From: a bacterium
GTDB lineage: Bacteria > UBA9089 > JAHJRX01
Direction: 5' to 3'
Length of the DNA: 48,923 bases
Assembly (NCBI GenBank): GCA_018830565.1
Contig: JAHJRX010000003.1
Span: 1 to 48,923, forward strand
Made by a program: the position numbers and the translations under genes. The notes beneath the pieces were generated by a model that saw only the letters and a list, made by a program, of their open reading frames with translations, was not told the origin of the DNA and did no database searches. Positions 1-8,770 of this stretch are shown piece after piece; position 1 is the stretch's first letter, and each line of letters opens with the position of its first letter.

Positions 1-2
1 CC

Positions 3-3000
3 GATCGAAGTTATGTTAAGGCCACCGATACCATTAAATTTTACTTCACCTCTACCGAGAAAAACTTAGCAGTGACTATAACTCAAGGTATTCTTACGAC
101 TAACTTAGATAGCAAGGCTGCTGGCGGCCTGACCTTGGCTGATAATGGGACTGCTCCTGATGCCGTAGCTAATGATGGTGTTTACACCGCTAGCTACACT
201 CTCCAAGCCGGCAATACGGTCTTAGACGGAGCTAAGATTATCACCGCTGGTGTTTTAGATCTGGCTGGCAATAGCTTAGCTCCTACGGCAGGAGTAACGT
301 TAGATCAGACCGCTCCTTCCTCCTTAAGTCTTACCATAAATGATACCGCTGGTTACACTGCTTCGACCCAAGTAAGCTTAAGTCTCTCAGCCACAGATGC
401 TTCTGGCTCTGGCTTAGACAAGATCTGCTTCTCTAATGATGGAACTAACTATAGCTCTTGGGAAGACTATAACACAGCTAAGACCTGGACTGTTACTACT
501 GCCGATGGAGTTAAAACCGTTCACTTTAAAGTCAAAGATATTGCTGGAAATGAAGCTACGGCCGTTAGCGATACTACTACTTTAGATACCACCGCTCCTT
601 CGGGAACTATATCTATTGCTAATGGCGATGAATATACGACTTCAGCTGCTGTAACTTTAAATCTCTCTGGCTATGCTGATGGTGGTGGCAGTGGCTTGGA
701 TAAGGTTTGTTACTCTAATGATGGCAGTAGTTATTCTTCCTGGGAGAATGCTGCTGCTACTAAGACTAACTGGAGCTTAACTTCTGGCGATGGCGTTAAG
801 ACGGTCTACTATAGGCTTAGAGATAATGTCGGCAATATCGGGACTTATTCCGATACGATTAAATTAGATACAGTTGCTCCTACTAAAATTTCTGCTTATG
901 TCATCATTGACAGTGGAGCTACTTATTCTACCGATACTACCTTAGATTTCACCTGGAGTGGCTTTACTGATAATTATAGCGATATCGAATGTTTCTACTA
1001 CTCCTTTAGTAATAACGGTGGCACTATTACTGGCACCCAAGTTTTTACTAATACCGGTCAATTAACAGGTTCCTCACAAGGAACGGTAAATATCTATGTT
1101 TGGGCTAAAGATGCTGCTGGGAATATTGGCCAGGCTGTTAATGATACTATCATCGTGGACTCCATTGCCCCTTCTAATTCAGCCACAGTAGTTATTAACG
1201 GAGGAGCAGTCTCTTCTTCAAATACCATCTTAGATTTTACCTGGTCTGGATTTGCTGATACTGGTGGCACCGGTATTACCGGATACTACTACAGCTTTAC
1301 TAATAATCAAGGAACTCCTAATGGGACTTATACTACTTCTACTTCTGGCCAGCTGGTCGGTGCTTCTATTGGAACTGTAAATATCTATGCCTGGGCTAAA
1401 GATGCCGCTGGGAATATTGGCTTAGCTGCAAGTGATTCTATTATGGTAGATATTATTCCTACGGGTACTTTAACAGCCAGCAAAAATAGCGCCAGAATAA
1501 ACGATACTATTCTCTTTACAGCAGCCTTAAATGCCAAAGGATATAATGTTACTATTAACTACGACTCTCTATTGGCAACTCCTATAGGAGCTCAAACTAT
1601 GGCTGATTTAGGTAATGGCTCCTATAGTAAAGAAATAACTGTTACTAAAAATCAAACTAATCCTTCAGCTTCTGTCTCTATGTTGGCCAAAGATATAGCT
1701 AACAATGAATTTACAGCTTCAAAGACTATTAACTTAGATAATACCCCACCAATCTTTACTTCTAATATCAGTAATGATGCTGATTTAATTTATAAAAATT
1801 TAGATACTATAAAATTCGCTTCTACCTGGGATGATAATAATTATACCTTATCAGTAAATTTTAGCAATATAGATTCTTATTATATTTCTGGATCTGAAAA
1901 TATTACGAATAATGGCAATAATACTTATACTATCATCTATATGATAAACAAGAATAATACTAAATCTGATAACAGCAATCTATCTATTAATATAACTGCC
2001 ACTGATACTGCAGGAAATACGAATAGCAATAATAGCTTGGCAGTAACTCTGGATAACACTGCTCCTTCTGTCCCAGTAATTACTCAACCTACTACTCCTA
2101 CTAATTCTTCTACTATTAATGTTTCTGGAGCAGCTGAAAGTAGTTCTACGGTGGAGCTATATGCCAATGGTGGTTATGTCAATAGTGCTACTTCATCTCC
2201 TGATTTTAGCTTTAGTCAAGTACCTTTGTTGGAAGGGGATAATAAGATAACAGCTAGAGTTATTGATCTGGCAGGAAATATTAGTCCTTTTGGCCAAGCT
2301 AAACAAGTTACCTTAGATACTAAAGCTCCTGTCTTTGCTACTCTTAATACTTCTCATTCTTTAATTAAGACAGGAACAAATACTATTACTTTTACTACTA
2401 CAGAAACATTGCAATCTAATCCTACGGTGACGGTAAACAACAAAGAAACTACTTATGATTCTTTAAATGGACTCACTTATACTTATAAGTATCCTATCTC
2501 TGCAAATGGAGAAACTCAAGGACCTACTACGATTAAGATAGTGGGTAAGGATCTATCGGGCAACGAAGGAAGCAATTCTTTTGGCAGCTTTACTATTGAT
2601 ACCACTTCGCCTACTTCCTTAAGTGTTATCATTAACGATACCACTGGTTATACTGCTGCTACTTTAGTCAGTTTGGCTCTTAGTGCTTCTGATGGTAATG
2701 GTTCAGGGATAGATAAGATGTGTTTTTCTAATGATGGTATTACTTATAGTAGTTGGGAGGGCTACAATACTGCTAATACCTGGACCATTACCAAAGGAGA
2801 TGGAACTAAGACTGTTTATTTCAAAGTAAAAGATCTCGTCGGTAATGAATCTTTAGCCGTGACTGATACCACTACCTTAGATCAAGCAGGGCCTGCTGGA
2901 AGCATTAAAATTACTAATGGGGCAGAATATGCTACCACCGCTACGGTGATCTTAAATCTCACTTATAGTGATGAGGGTAGTGGTGTCGATAAAGTATGTT

Positions 3001-4553
3001 ATGCTAATCTTGATAATGAAAGTAGTTATTCTTCTTGGGAAGATCCTACGATTGCTAAAAATTGGACATTATCTAGTGGTGATGGCGAAAAATATGTCTA
3101 TTATAAAATTAGAGATAAAGTTGGACATCTGGCTACTTTTGTTGATCTTATAAAATTAGATACTTTAAAACCTGGTGGCACTCTTACTGCTAACAAGACA
3201 GAAAGTATTAGAGTTGAAGATACGATCATCTTTACCGCTTACTTAGATACTCCATCTTATACAGTAGTGATAAATTATGATGGCTTACTAGAAACTCCCC
3301 TCGGCGATGAAAAGATGGATGACGAAGGTAATGGTAATTATACAATTAAAGCTAAGGTTACTAATAAGAACAATGATAAAGAAGCTTCAGTTTATATCAA
3401 AGCTACAGATACTGCCGGAAATACTTTTACCACGGCCATGAAGGTAGAACTAAACAACGAAATTCCTCCATTACAAGATGATCAAGGCAATGAAGGTGTT
3501 TCTATAAATCCTGCTCCTGTTCCTGTGGAAATTTCTGGAATAAAAGTTGCCTATGAAGTCTATGTTTCAGCCATAAAAATCTCAGGAAAGGTTAAAGGAG
3601 CAAAGTTAGTCTTAGTTAGAGGAGAAGTAGAAAATAGTCCGGTCATTATTCCTCGGGATGATATGTTTAGCAAACAGGTACCGTTAGTGGTTGGAAAGAA
3701 TGAGATTACTATTATCATAAGAGATTCAGCCGATAATGAGTTTGTCAAGACCATCTTTGTAGTTTATACTATTCCTAAAGCTACGGAAATAGTAGGAAAA
3801 GAAGGAAAAGAAGTCATATCGCCAGATAAGTCAAAGGTTGAAATCCCAGAGGATGCTTTAATTAAAGATGAAAAGATCTCTATTAAACCAGCTAACAAAG
3901 ATGAACAAATTAAACCTTATGAAACCCAACAAAAAATTAAACTTTTGGGCATTCCTCATGAGTTTGGCCCAGTAAATATTGTCTTCCATCGACCCGTTAA
4001 GGTTACTTTATCTTATCAAGATAGTGATTGGGATATTAATGGCAATGGCATAAGAGATATTTATCTTGATGGTAGTAAACCTAATGAACTTGATGAAGGT
4101 AAGTTTGAAATTGTCTTTTGGGATGGCAAGGAATGGATAAAAGCAGGAAATAGCATAGTAGATCTTGTAAATAACACAGTCAGCGTAAGGGTCAATCATT
4201 TTACTATCTATGATATTGGTGAATTTCAAGGACAAGATATTCCAGAAAAGTTCAATCTCTACTTGAGTAAGAATCCATTTAAAGCTGGTTCCGATACGAT
4301 ATACCTTACTTATGATCTAACTAAAGACGCTAAAGTGACCATTAAGATATTTAACTTAGCTGGTGATTTAGTAAGAACATTATTGAGCAATGTAAACAGA
4401 GATGCTGACAAAAACATGTCTGAAGCTTGGGATGGTTTAAATAACCAAGGAGAATATATAGGAAGTGGTATCTATGTTTATTACTTTAAAGCTGAATATA
4501 CTGATGGTTCTAAGCCAGATATAGTTTCTAAGCCTGTTGGTGTAGTCAAATGA
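3..4553 (+). CDS. Large secreted Ig-repeat protein, 5'-truncated, FlgD-like C-terminal domain
   Basis: The frame is open from position 3 with no stop, so the gene starts outside the window; the GTG at 72 is only an internal codon. At least 1516 codons are visible. The protein is a string of Ig-like/Big-type repeats with recurring TAPS/TLDTTAP linkers and NDG-S-YSSWE-type motifs (roughly residues 100-180, 190-280, 860-950 and 960-1050 are clearly related). A ZU5-like region follows (about 1250-1400, IPEDALIKDEKISIKP...), then a C-terminal FlgD-type Ig fold (YLSKNPFKAG ... GIYVYYFKAEY) seen at the ends of many exported proteins of uncultured diderms. There is no catalytic motif. A surface or extracellular structural/adhesive role is inferred. 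It is followed 16 bp later by a PorV-like gene, which supports export to the outer membrane. Confidence 0.85.
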   Translation, partial: DRSYVKATDTIKFYFTSTEKNLAVTITQGILTTNLDSKAAGGLTLADNGTAPDAVANDGVYTASYTLQAGNTVLDGAKIITAGVLDLAGNSLAPTAGVTLDQTAPSSLSLTINDTAGYTASTQVSLSLSATDASGSGLDKICFSNDGTNYSSWEDYNTAKTWTVTTADGVKTVHFKVKDIAGNEATAVSDTTTLDTTAPSGTISIANGDEYTTSAAVTLNLSGYADGGGSGLDKVCYSNDGSSYSSWENAAATKTNWSLTSGDGVKTVYYRLRDNVGNIGTYSDTIKLDTVAPTKISAYVIIDSGATYSTDTTLDFTWSGFTDNYSDIECFYYSFSNNGGTITGTQVFTNTGQLTGSSQGTVNIYVWAKDAAGNIGQAVNDTIIVDSIAPSNSATVVINGGAVSSSNTILDFTWSGFADTGGTGITGYYYSFTNNQGTPNGTYTTSTSGQLVGASIGTVNIYAWAKDAAGNIGLAASDSIMVDIIPTGTLTASKNSARINDTILFTAALNAKGYNVTINYDSLLATPIGAQTMADLGNGSYSKEITVTKNQTNPSASVSMLAKDIANNEFTASKTINLDNTPPIFTSNISNDADLIYKNLDTIKFASTWDDNNYTLSVNFSNIDSYYISGSENITNNGNNTYTIIYMINKNNTKSDNSNLSINITATDTAGNTNSNNSLAVTLDNTAPSVPVITQPTTPTNSSTINVSGAAESSSTVELYANGGYVNSATSSPDFSFSQVPLLEGDNKITARVIDLAGNISPFGQAKQVTLDTKAPVFATLNTSHSLIKTGTNTITFTTTETLQSNPTVTVNNKETTYDSLNGLTYTYKYPISANGETQGPTTIKIVGKDLSGNEGSNSFGSFTIDTTSPTSLSVIINDTTGYTAATLVSLALSASDGNGSGIDKMCFSNDGITYSSWEGYNTANTWTITKGDGTKTVYFKVKDLVGNESLAVTDTTTLDQAGPAGSIKITNGAEYATTATVILNLTYSDEGSGVDKVCYANLDNESSYSSWEDPTIAKNWTLSSGDGEKYVYYKIRDKVGHLATFVDLIKLDTLKPGGTLTANKTESIRVEDTIIFTAYLDTPSYTVVINYDGLLETPLGDEKMDDEGNGNYTIKAKVTNKNNDKEASVYIKATDTAGNTFTTAMKVELNNEIPPLQDDQGNEGVSINPAPVPVEISGIKVAYEVYVSAIKISGKVKGAKLVLVRGEVENSPVIIPRDDMFSKQVPLVVGKNEITIIIRDSADNEFVKTIFVVYTIPKATEIVGKEGKEVISPDKSKVEIPEDALIKDEKISIKPANKDEQIKPYETQQKIKLLGIPHEFGPVNIVFHRPVKVTLSYQDSDWDINGNGIRDIYLDGSKPNELDEGKFEIVFWDGKEWIKAGNSIVDLVNNTVSVRVNHFTIYDIGEFQGQDIPEKFNLYLSKNPFKAGSDTIYLTYDLTKDAKVTIKIFNLAGDLVRTLLSNVNRDADKNMSEAWDGLNNQGEYIGSGIYVYYFKAEYTDGSKPDIVSKPVGVVK

Positions 4554-4569
4554 AGAAGGAGGAAGGCCA

Positions 4570-5433
4570 ATGAAGAAGATAATGTTTTTGATGATCATCC
4601 TTCCATTATGGTTTGTTTTGCCTTCTTATGCTGATTCTTTTACCGATCTTCAAATGGGGGCAAGACCTGCGGGCATGGGAGGTGCTTTTGTAGCCATAGC
4701 AGATGACGCTAACGCTCTGTATTGGAATCCAGCTGGGCTTATTCAAAATACTTTTGTGGAATTTACCACTATGCATGGTATTCCTTTTGGAATAAAGACT
4801 CTTTCTACTGATTATATTGCTTATGCTCAACCTTTGGGGCTTCGCTATGGATTTGGAGTGAGTTTCTTAAGAAATGCCGCTAAATTAGAAGAAGGAGTGT
4901 TAAAAAAGACAAGTAAGATGACAGAAGATACATATACTCTTACTTTAGCTTCAGCCGTTAATTCAAAAGTCTCTCTTGGTACTACTATTAAAAGATTAGC
5001 CATTGAGACTAAAATTGAAAGCGGAGCAGGTTTTGGTTTCGACTTTGGTATTCTTTATAAATATAGTGATAGAATATCATTTGGCACTATGTTTAGAAAT
5101 TTGGCTGCAGATGTGAAGGATGAAAAAGTTCCCAATGTCTTTAGAGTAGGAACAGCTATTAAGTGGGGAAAAAACTTACTCTTGGCTTTAGATGTAAATG
5201 GAAAGGAAGGGATAAATAACCAAGAAGAAACTACTTATTTATTACATTTGGGCGCTGAAAAGAAATTTGGTAGGAATTTTGCTTTTAGAATAGGCAGCGA
5301 TCAAGACCAAAATTTAAGTTTTGGATTAGGATTTATTTATAGAACTTGGGTTATGGACTATGCTTATTACAAGAGTAATGCTGATTTGGATTACTCTCAT
5401 CGACTTTCTTTATCATTACACTATAATGAATAA
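4570..5433 (+). CDS. PorV/PorQ-like outer-membrane beta-barrel protein
   Basis: 287 residues with an N-terminal signal peptide (hydrophobic residues 5-20, ending near SYA). Immediately after it comes the family hallmark: a GARPAGMGGAFVAIADDANA segment followed by YWNPAGL, seen in UPF0164/PorV-type barrels. The rest is alternating strands with an aromatic C-terminal end (RLSLSLHYNE). PorV proteins in Bacteroidetes act in type IX secretion, but relatives in other phyla have no assigned function, so only the outer-membrane location is a firm inference. A strong Shine-Dalgarno site (gaaggagg) lies 5' of the ATG, and the gene follows the giant Ig protein by 16 bp, probably co-transcribed. Confidence 0.8.
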   Translation: MKKIMFLMIILPLWFVLPSYADSFTDLQMGARPAGMGGAFVAIADDANALYWNPAGLIQNTFVEFTTMHGIPFGIKTLSTDYIAYAQPLGLRYGFGVSFLRNAAKLEEGVLKKTSKMTEDTYTLTLASAVNSKVSLGTTIKRLAIETKIESGAGFGFDFGILYKYSDRISFGTMFRNLAADVKDEKVPNVFRVGTAIKWGKNLLLALDVNGKEGINNQEETTYLLHLGAEKKFGRNFAFRIGSDQDQNLSFGLGFIYRTWVMDYAYYKSNADLDYSHRLSLSLHYNE

Positions 5434-5436
5434 ACT

Positions 5437-5464
5437 GCTGCAAAATCTTTATAGCAGCTTTTTT
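5437..5464 (+). terminator. Short intrinsic terminator after the PorV-like gene
   Basis: gctgc (5437-5441) and gcagc (5454-5458) form a 5-bp GC stem with a 12-nt loop, directly followed by six T residues. The stem is short, so read-through into the LysM gene is likely. Confidence 0.5.
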
Positions 5465-5485
5465 AAAGAATAAAAGGAGGTAGTC

Positions 5486-6448
5486 ATGAAAAGATTTATT
5501 ATTCTCTTTATTTCTTTGGTTGTCTTTCTTCCAGTGTGGACATTAGCTGTCACAGAGACTTCGGCTGGTAATTTCACCATCGTTATCAAGAAAGGAGATA
5601 CCATCCATAAGATAGCCAAGCAGTATTTGAAGAATCCTAAAGAGTGGCAAAAGATAGTCAAATTTGAAGAAAATAAGCACATCAAAAACCCAAATAAGAT
5701 TTATCCTGGCCAAGCAATTACTATTCCCTTTCATTTATTGAAAGAAGAATATGTCCAAAAACCTATTGCTATTAAGAGCGAAGAAGTAGAAAAACTAAAA
5801 GCTGAAATAAAATCTTTAAAGGCCGAAGTAGAACCCTTAAGGGTTGAAATTAAAGAAAAGAATGATTATATTGCTAAATTAAAAGAAGAATTAACTGAAA
5901 AATGTGCTTACCTTGAAGAACAAAACTTAAAGATCACTAACTTTCAAGATGAAGTATCTACTTTAACGATGTCTTTAAATAATAAAGAGCTGTCTTTAAA
6001 GGAAAAAGAATTACTTTTGGGTAACAAAGAAACACTCTTAAAGGAAAAAGAAGAAGAGCTAAAAGTGGCCAAAGCTGAAGCAGGACAGTTAAGTGAAAGA
6101 TTAGTTAAGATGGAAGAAGAATATAAGTTTGCTCAAAAAGCAGTCAAAGCAGATGAAATGGTAGCCAAGTCTATTATTTCCTTAGAGAGAGCTAAAGAAA
6201 AAGGAGCCTTAAGATATGAAAAACAACTTGTTAAGAGTGCCGAGCTTCTTAAGGAAAAAGCTGCCTGGGCTATGATTCGTAAAGAGTATGAAAGAAGTGT
6301 GGTCTTAGCTGAGGAGTCTATTAAAGATGCCAGTGAAGCTGAGCAGATTGCCGATAATATGGCTGGAAAATATAAGATCTCTTTCTTATTTGATCATTTT
6401 TATTTTTGGAACTTAAAGAATAAGCCTACTTTACTAAGGACAGAATAA
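5486..6448 (+). CDS. LysM-domain, coiled-coil exported protein
   Basis: 320 residues. A signal peptide (1-19) is followed by a LysM-type module at about 29-75 (TIVIKKGDTIHKIAKQYL ... IYPGQAITIP), which in this family binds peptidoglycan. Residues 90-215 are a heptad-rich, Glu/Lys-rich coiled coil with the repeated phrase LKEKE, and 215-300 is helical (SIISLERAKEKGALRYEKQLVKSAELL). The C-terminus (FDHFYFWNLKNKPTLLRTE) is basic and aromatic. The ATG has a perfect aaaggagg 5 nt upstream. It is probably a periplasmic cell-wall-associated protein. The partner and exact role are unknown. Confidence 0.75.
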   Translation: MKRFIILFISLVVFLPVWTLAVTETSAGNFTIVIKKGDTIHKIAKQYLKNPKEWQKIVKFEENKHIKNPNKIYPGQAITIPFHLLKEEYVQKPIAIKSEEVEKLKAEIKSLKAEVEPLRVEIKEKNDYIAKLKEELTEKCAYLEEQNLKITNFQDEVSTLTMSLNNKELSLKEKELLLGNKETLLKEKEEELKVAKAEAGQLSERLVKMEEEYKFAQKAVKADEMVAKSIISLERAKEKGALRYEKQLVKSAELLKEKAAWAMIRKEYERSVVLAEESIKDASEAEQIADNMAGKYKISFLFDHFYFWNLKNKPTLLRTE

Positions 6449-6471
6449 CATCAAAATTTTGATGTTATTCT
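6442..6471. terminator. Perfect 30-nt palindrome overlapping the LysM stop codon
   Basis: agaataacatcaaaa (6442-6456) is followed directly by its exact reverse complement (6457-6471), 15 bp per arm with no spacer. The TAA stop of the preceding gene is inside the left arm. In RNA the innermost pairs would open to a loop; no T-run follows, so it may be a 3'-end stabiliser or protein site rather than a classical terminator. Confidence 0.5.
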
Positions 6472-6540
6472 TGAGAAGAAAAGTAGGGAAAATAAATTTA
6501 GAGGAAAAAACTACCTTCTTTTTATCTTTAAATCTTTTGT

Positions 6541-6569
6541 AGCCAGTGTTTCTCTTTGAAACACTGGCT
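6541..6569. terminator. Hairpin between convergent genes
   Basis: agccagtgttt (6541-6551) and aaacactggct (6559-6569) form a perfect 11-bp stem with a 7-nt loop. It lies between the rightward LysM gene and the leftward cyclo-ligase gene, 4 bp beyond the latter's stop. A T-rich run follows on the plus strand, so it best serves as terminator for the rightward transcript, and probably as the 3' end of the leftward one. Confidence 0.6.
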
Positions 6570-6573
6570 TAAT

Positions 6574-7311
6574 TTATTTCTTAACTTTCTGTGGTCCAGG
6601 TTTTATAGTTTCTTTCTCGGTGACAATTAGGTGGACGGGTAGATCATTAAGATCACGAGGAAAGCTTTTTACAATTTGCAGTTGAAAAGCTAACCCTAAG
6701 CAAGTAACATCTTTTCTTAACTCCAGAAGAAAGCGATCGTAATAGCCTCCTCCATAACCAATTCTATATCCTTCTTGGTCAAAAACCACTCCAGGTACAA
6801 TGACTAAATCAACTTCTTGAGGAGAGATAATTCTTCTATAATTAACTTTGGGTTCCAAAATTCCAAAGGTTCCTATTTCTAATTCTTCTTCCATGTTTTT
6901 TATTTCTGAAATAAGCAATCTTTTTTCTTTAGGTAAAGCAAGAGGTACCGCTACTTTCTTTTTTTGTTTAATTAATTCCATTATGATTTCTCGGGTAACT
7001 ACTTCGCTCCCAAAATTTACATAGGTAAATATAATTTGAGCCTTTGAAACCTCTTGAAGAGAAAATAGTCTTTCTTTTATTTTTCTACTCTTCTCTTCTA
7101 TTTTTTCTTTTTTCAACAAGTTTCTTTTATGAAGAAGTTTATTTCTTAACTCTTGTTTCACATTTTCTTTCTCTTGGTAATTTAAGCTAAAATCTTTACC
7201 AGGATAATGGTTTTTAATCATTAATGGTTTATTTGTTTTGGGGTAAAAAGAGGTTGGTTTTTTAATCTTTTGCCAAATTGGTTTTTGTCTTTTATTAATA
7301 TTTCTCGTCAT
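6574..7311 (-). CDS. 5-formyltetrahydrofolate cyclo-ligase (MTHFS family)
   Basis: Predicted to convert 5-formyl-THF plus ATP to 5,10-methenyl-THF. The family core is clear: KQELRNKLLHKRNLL near the start, a basic loop, VPGVVFDQEGYRIGYGGGYYDRFL (substrate/ATP loop) and a C-terminal P-x-H-x-I-V-T-E-K-E end. The 245-residue reading is about 50 residues longer than usual; the extra N-terminus is Lys/Asn-rich and unlike the family. No good Shine-Dalgarno site precedes the ATG at 7311, whereas a GTG at 7161 (GTG AAA CAA GAG) falls exactly where the family normally begins. The true start may therefore be 7161. It is monocistronic and convergent with the LysM gene. Confidence 0.85.
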   Translation of the reverse strand: MTRNINKRQKPIWQKIKKPTSFYPKTNKPLMIKNHYPGKDFSLNYQEKENVKQELRNKLLHKRNLLKKEKIEEKSRKIKERLFSLQEVSKAQIIFTYVNFGSEVVTREIIMELIKQKKKVAVPLALPKEKRLLISEIKNMEEELEIGTFGILEPKVNYRRIISPQEVDLVIVPGVVFDQEGYRIGYGGGYYDRFLLELRKDVTCLGLAFQLQIVKSFPRDLNDLPVHLIVTEKETIKPGPQKVKK

Positions 7312-7434
7312 CTTCTTTAAAAAATTTTTTTCCTTTTGCCCTCACTTTACTTTTCTCTCAAAAATATTAGTTTAACCAAGTTTCCTGTAGTTGTCAAATG
7401 GTTTCAGCAATTGTGTTAGCCACAAATAATTAAA

Positions 7435-7463
7435 TTGACTTAGAGGGTAATTTTTGATACAAG
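7435..7463 (+). promoter_or_regulatory. Candidate sigma-70-type promoter for livK
   Basis: TTGACT (7435-7440), a 17-nt spacer, then TACAAG (7458-7463), about 40 nt before the livK-like start. The -35 is near consensus and the -10 is weak. Confidence 0.4.
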
Positions 7464-7505
7464 TATGAATAATTTTCTTAGTCTTCTAGCAGGAGGTAAT
7501 TAGAA

Positions 7506-8618
7506 ATGCTTAAGAAGTTGATGATCTTTATTATTCCTATCTTCTTTCTTTTTAATTGTGCCAAAAAAGAAGAGGTCATTAAGATTGGAGGAGTGGGGCC
7601 TTTAACTGGTTCTCAAGCAGAAATAGGACAAGATTTAATTAACGGAGAGAAATTAGCGGTGGAAGAGATTAATGCTCAAGGAGGTCTTTTAGGTAAAAAA
7701 GTAGAATTACTAGCGATGGATGATAAAGCTGATCCTAAAGAAGCGGTAAACGTGGCTCATAAATTTGTTTCTGATCCTGATATCGTAGCGGTGGTAGGCC
7801 ATTTAAATAGTGGCGCTACTCTTCCTGCTTCCATTGTTTATCATCAAGCCAACATGGTGATGCTTACTCCTTCTTCTACTAATCCCAAGGTTACCAAGCA
7901 AGGATTTAAGAATGTCTTTAGAGCTTGTATTACCGATGAGGTTCAAGGACCTTTATGTGCAAGTTTTGCTATCGAGACATTAAAAAAGGAAAAAATTGCT
8001 GTTTTACACGACAAAACAGCTTATGGTCAAGGAATAGCTGAGCAATTTACTAAAACAGTGATAGAAAAAGGTAAGAATCTTTTACTCTTTGAAGGAATTA
8101 CCGAAGGTGAGAGAGATTTTATGGCGATTTTAACTAAGATTAAGAATTTAAACCCAGATCTTCTTTTCTTTGGAGGAATATTCCCAGAAGGCGGTATCAT
8201 TATTAAACAAGCTCGACAATTAGGTCTTAAAGCTACTTTTATGACCGGTGATGGATGTTTTGCTCCAGAATTTATGAGGATTGCTGGTCAAGCTTCAGAG
8301 GGAACGGTGGTTAGTTTCTTAGCTCCTCCTTGGGAAGAGAAAAAGTCTGCTTCTGAGTTTGTTGCTACATTCAAAAAGAAGTATGGAGCAGTAAAGACCT
8401 ATGCTCCTTATGGGTATGAATGTGTGAATATTATTGCTCAAGCCATTAAGATAGCTGGTAAGGTGGAAAGAAGAACGATTTTAGAAGTGATGAACGATCC
8501 TGATTTTTACTACGAAGGCATCTTAGGTAGAACTCAGTTTGATCTTTATGGAGATACCAAGAATAAAGACCTTTATTTTTATGTAGTCAAGAACGGTAAA
8601 TTTCAATTATACAGATAA
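7506..8618 (+). CDS. livK: Branched-chain amino-acid-type ABC transporter substrate-binding lipoprotein
   Basis: 370 residues of the Leu/Ile/Val-binding protein family (periplasmic binding fold type I). Residues 1-18 are a lipoprotein signal with lipobox LFNC, predicting lipid attachment at Cys18. The mature part starts with the family phrase IKIGGVGPLTGSQAEIGQDLINGEKLAVEEINAQGG, has a first-lobe ligand loop (VGHLNSGATLPASIVYHQANMVMLTPSSTNP) and a hinge region KIAVLHDKTAYGQGIAEQF. The substrate may be a branched-chain amino acid, or another amide or aromatic acid; this cannot be told from sequence. The start has aggaggt upstream. It heads the livK-livH-livMG-livF set, although repeat elements separate the first genes. 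Confidence 0.88.
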   Translation: MLKKLMIFIIPIFFLFNCAKKEEVIKIGGVGPLTGSQAEIGQDLINGEKLAVEEINAQGGLLGKKVELLAMDDKADPKEAVNVAHKFVSDPDIVAVVGHLNSGATLPASIVYHQANMVMLTPSSTNPKVTKQGFKNVFRACITDEVQGPLCASFAIETLKKEKIAVLHDKTAYGQGIAEQFTKTVIEKGKNLLLFEGITEGERDFMAILTKIKNLNPDLLFFGGIFPEGGIIIKQARQLGLKATFMTGDGCFAPEFMRIAGQASEGTVVSFLAPPWEEKKSASEFVATFKKKYGAVKTYAPYGYECVNIIAQAIKIAGKVERRTILEVMNDPDFYYEGILGRTQFDLYGDTKNKDLYFYVVKNGKFQLYR

Positions 8619-8626
8619 TTAAAAGA

Positions 8627-8741
8627 GTAAACTTTCAGGTGTCAGCAGGAAGCTTTGACCTAAATATCCTCAAGCAAAATAAGTTTGCGAAAAGTGGTTA
8701 AAAAATTATAGATTTTTGAAAACTGATACCTGAATGCTGAC
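8627..8741. repeat. Intergenic repeat family E, copy 1
   Basis: Starts gtaaactttcaggtgtcag and ends with an approximate inverse (ctgatacctgaatgctgac). The phrase cagcaggaagctttgacc is shared with the copy at 19203. It lies between livK and livH, leaving 29 bp before the livH start. Confidence 0.5.
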
Positions 8742-8770
8742 TAAAAGACAAAGATAATCGATGAAAACAT

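Noticed and set aside
2968-3153. Small rightward hydrophobic frame
   Set aside because: Out-of-frame reading inside the Ig-repeat gene with no ribosome site.
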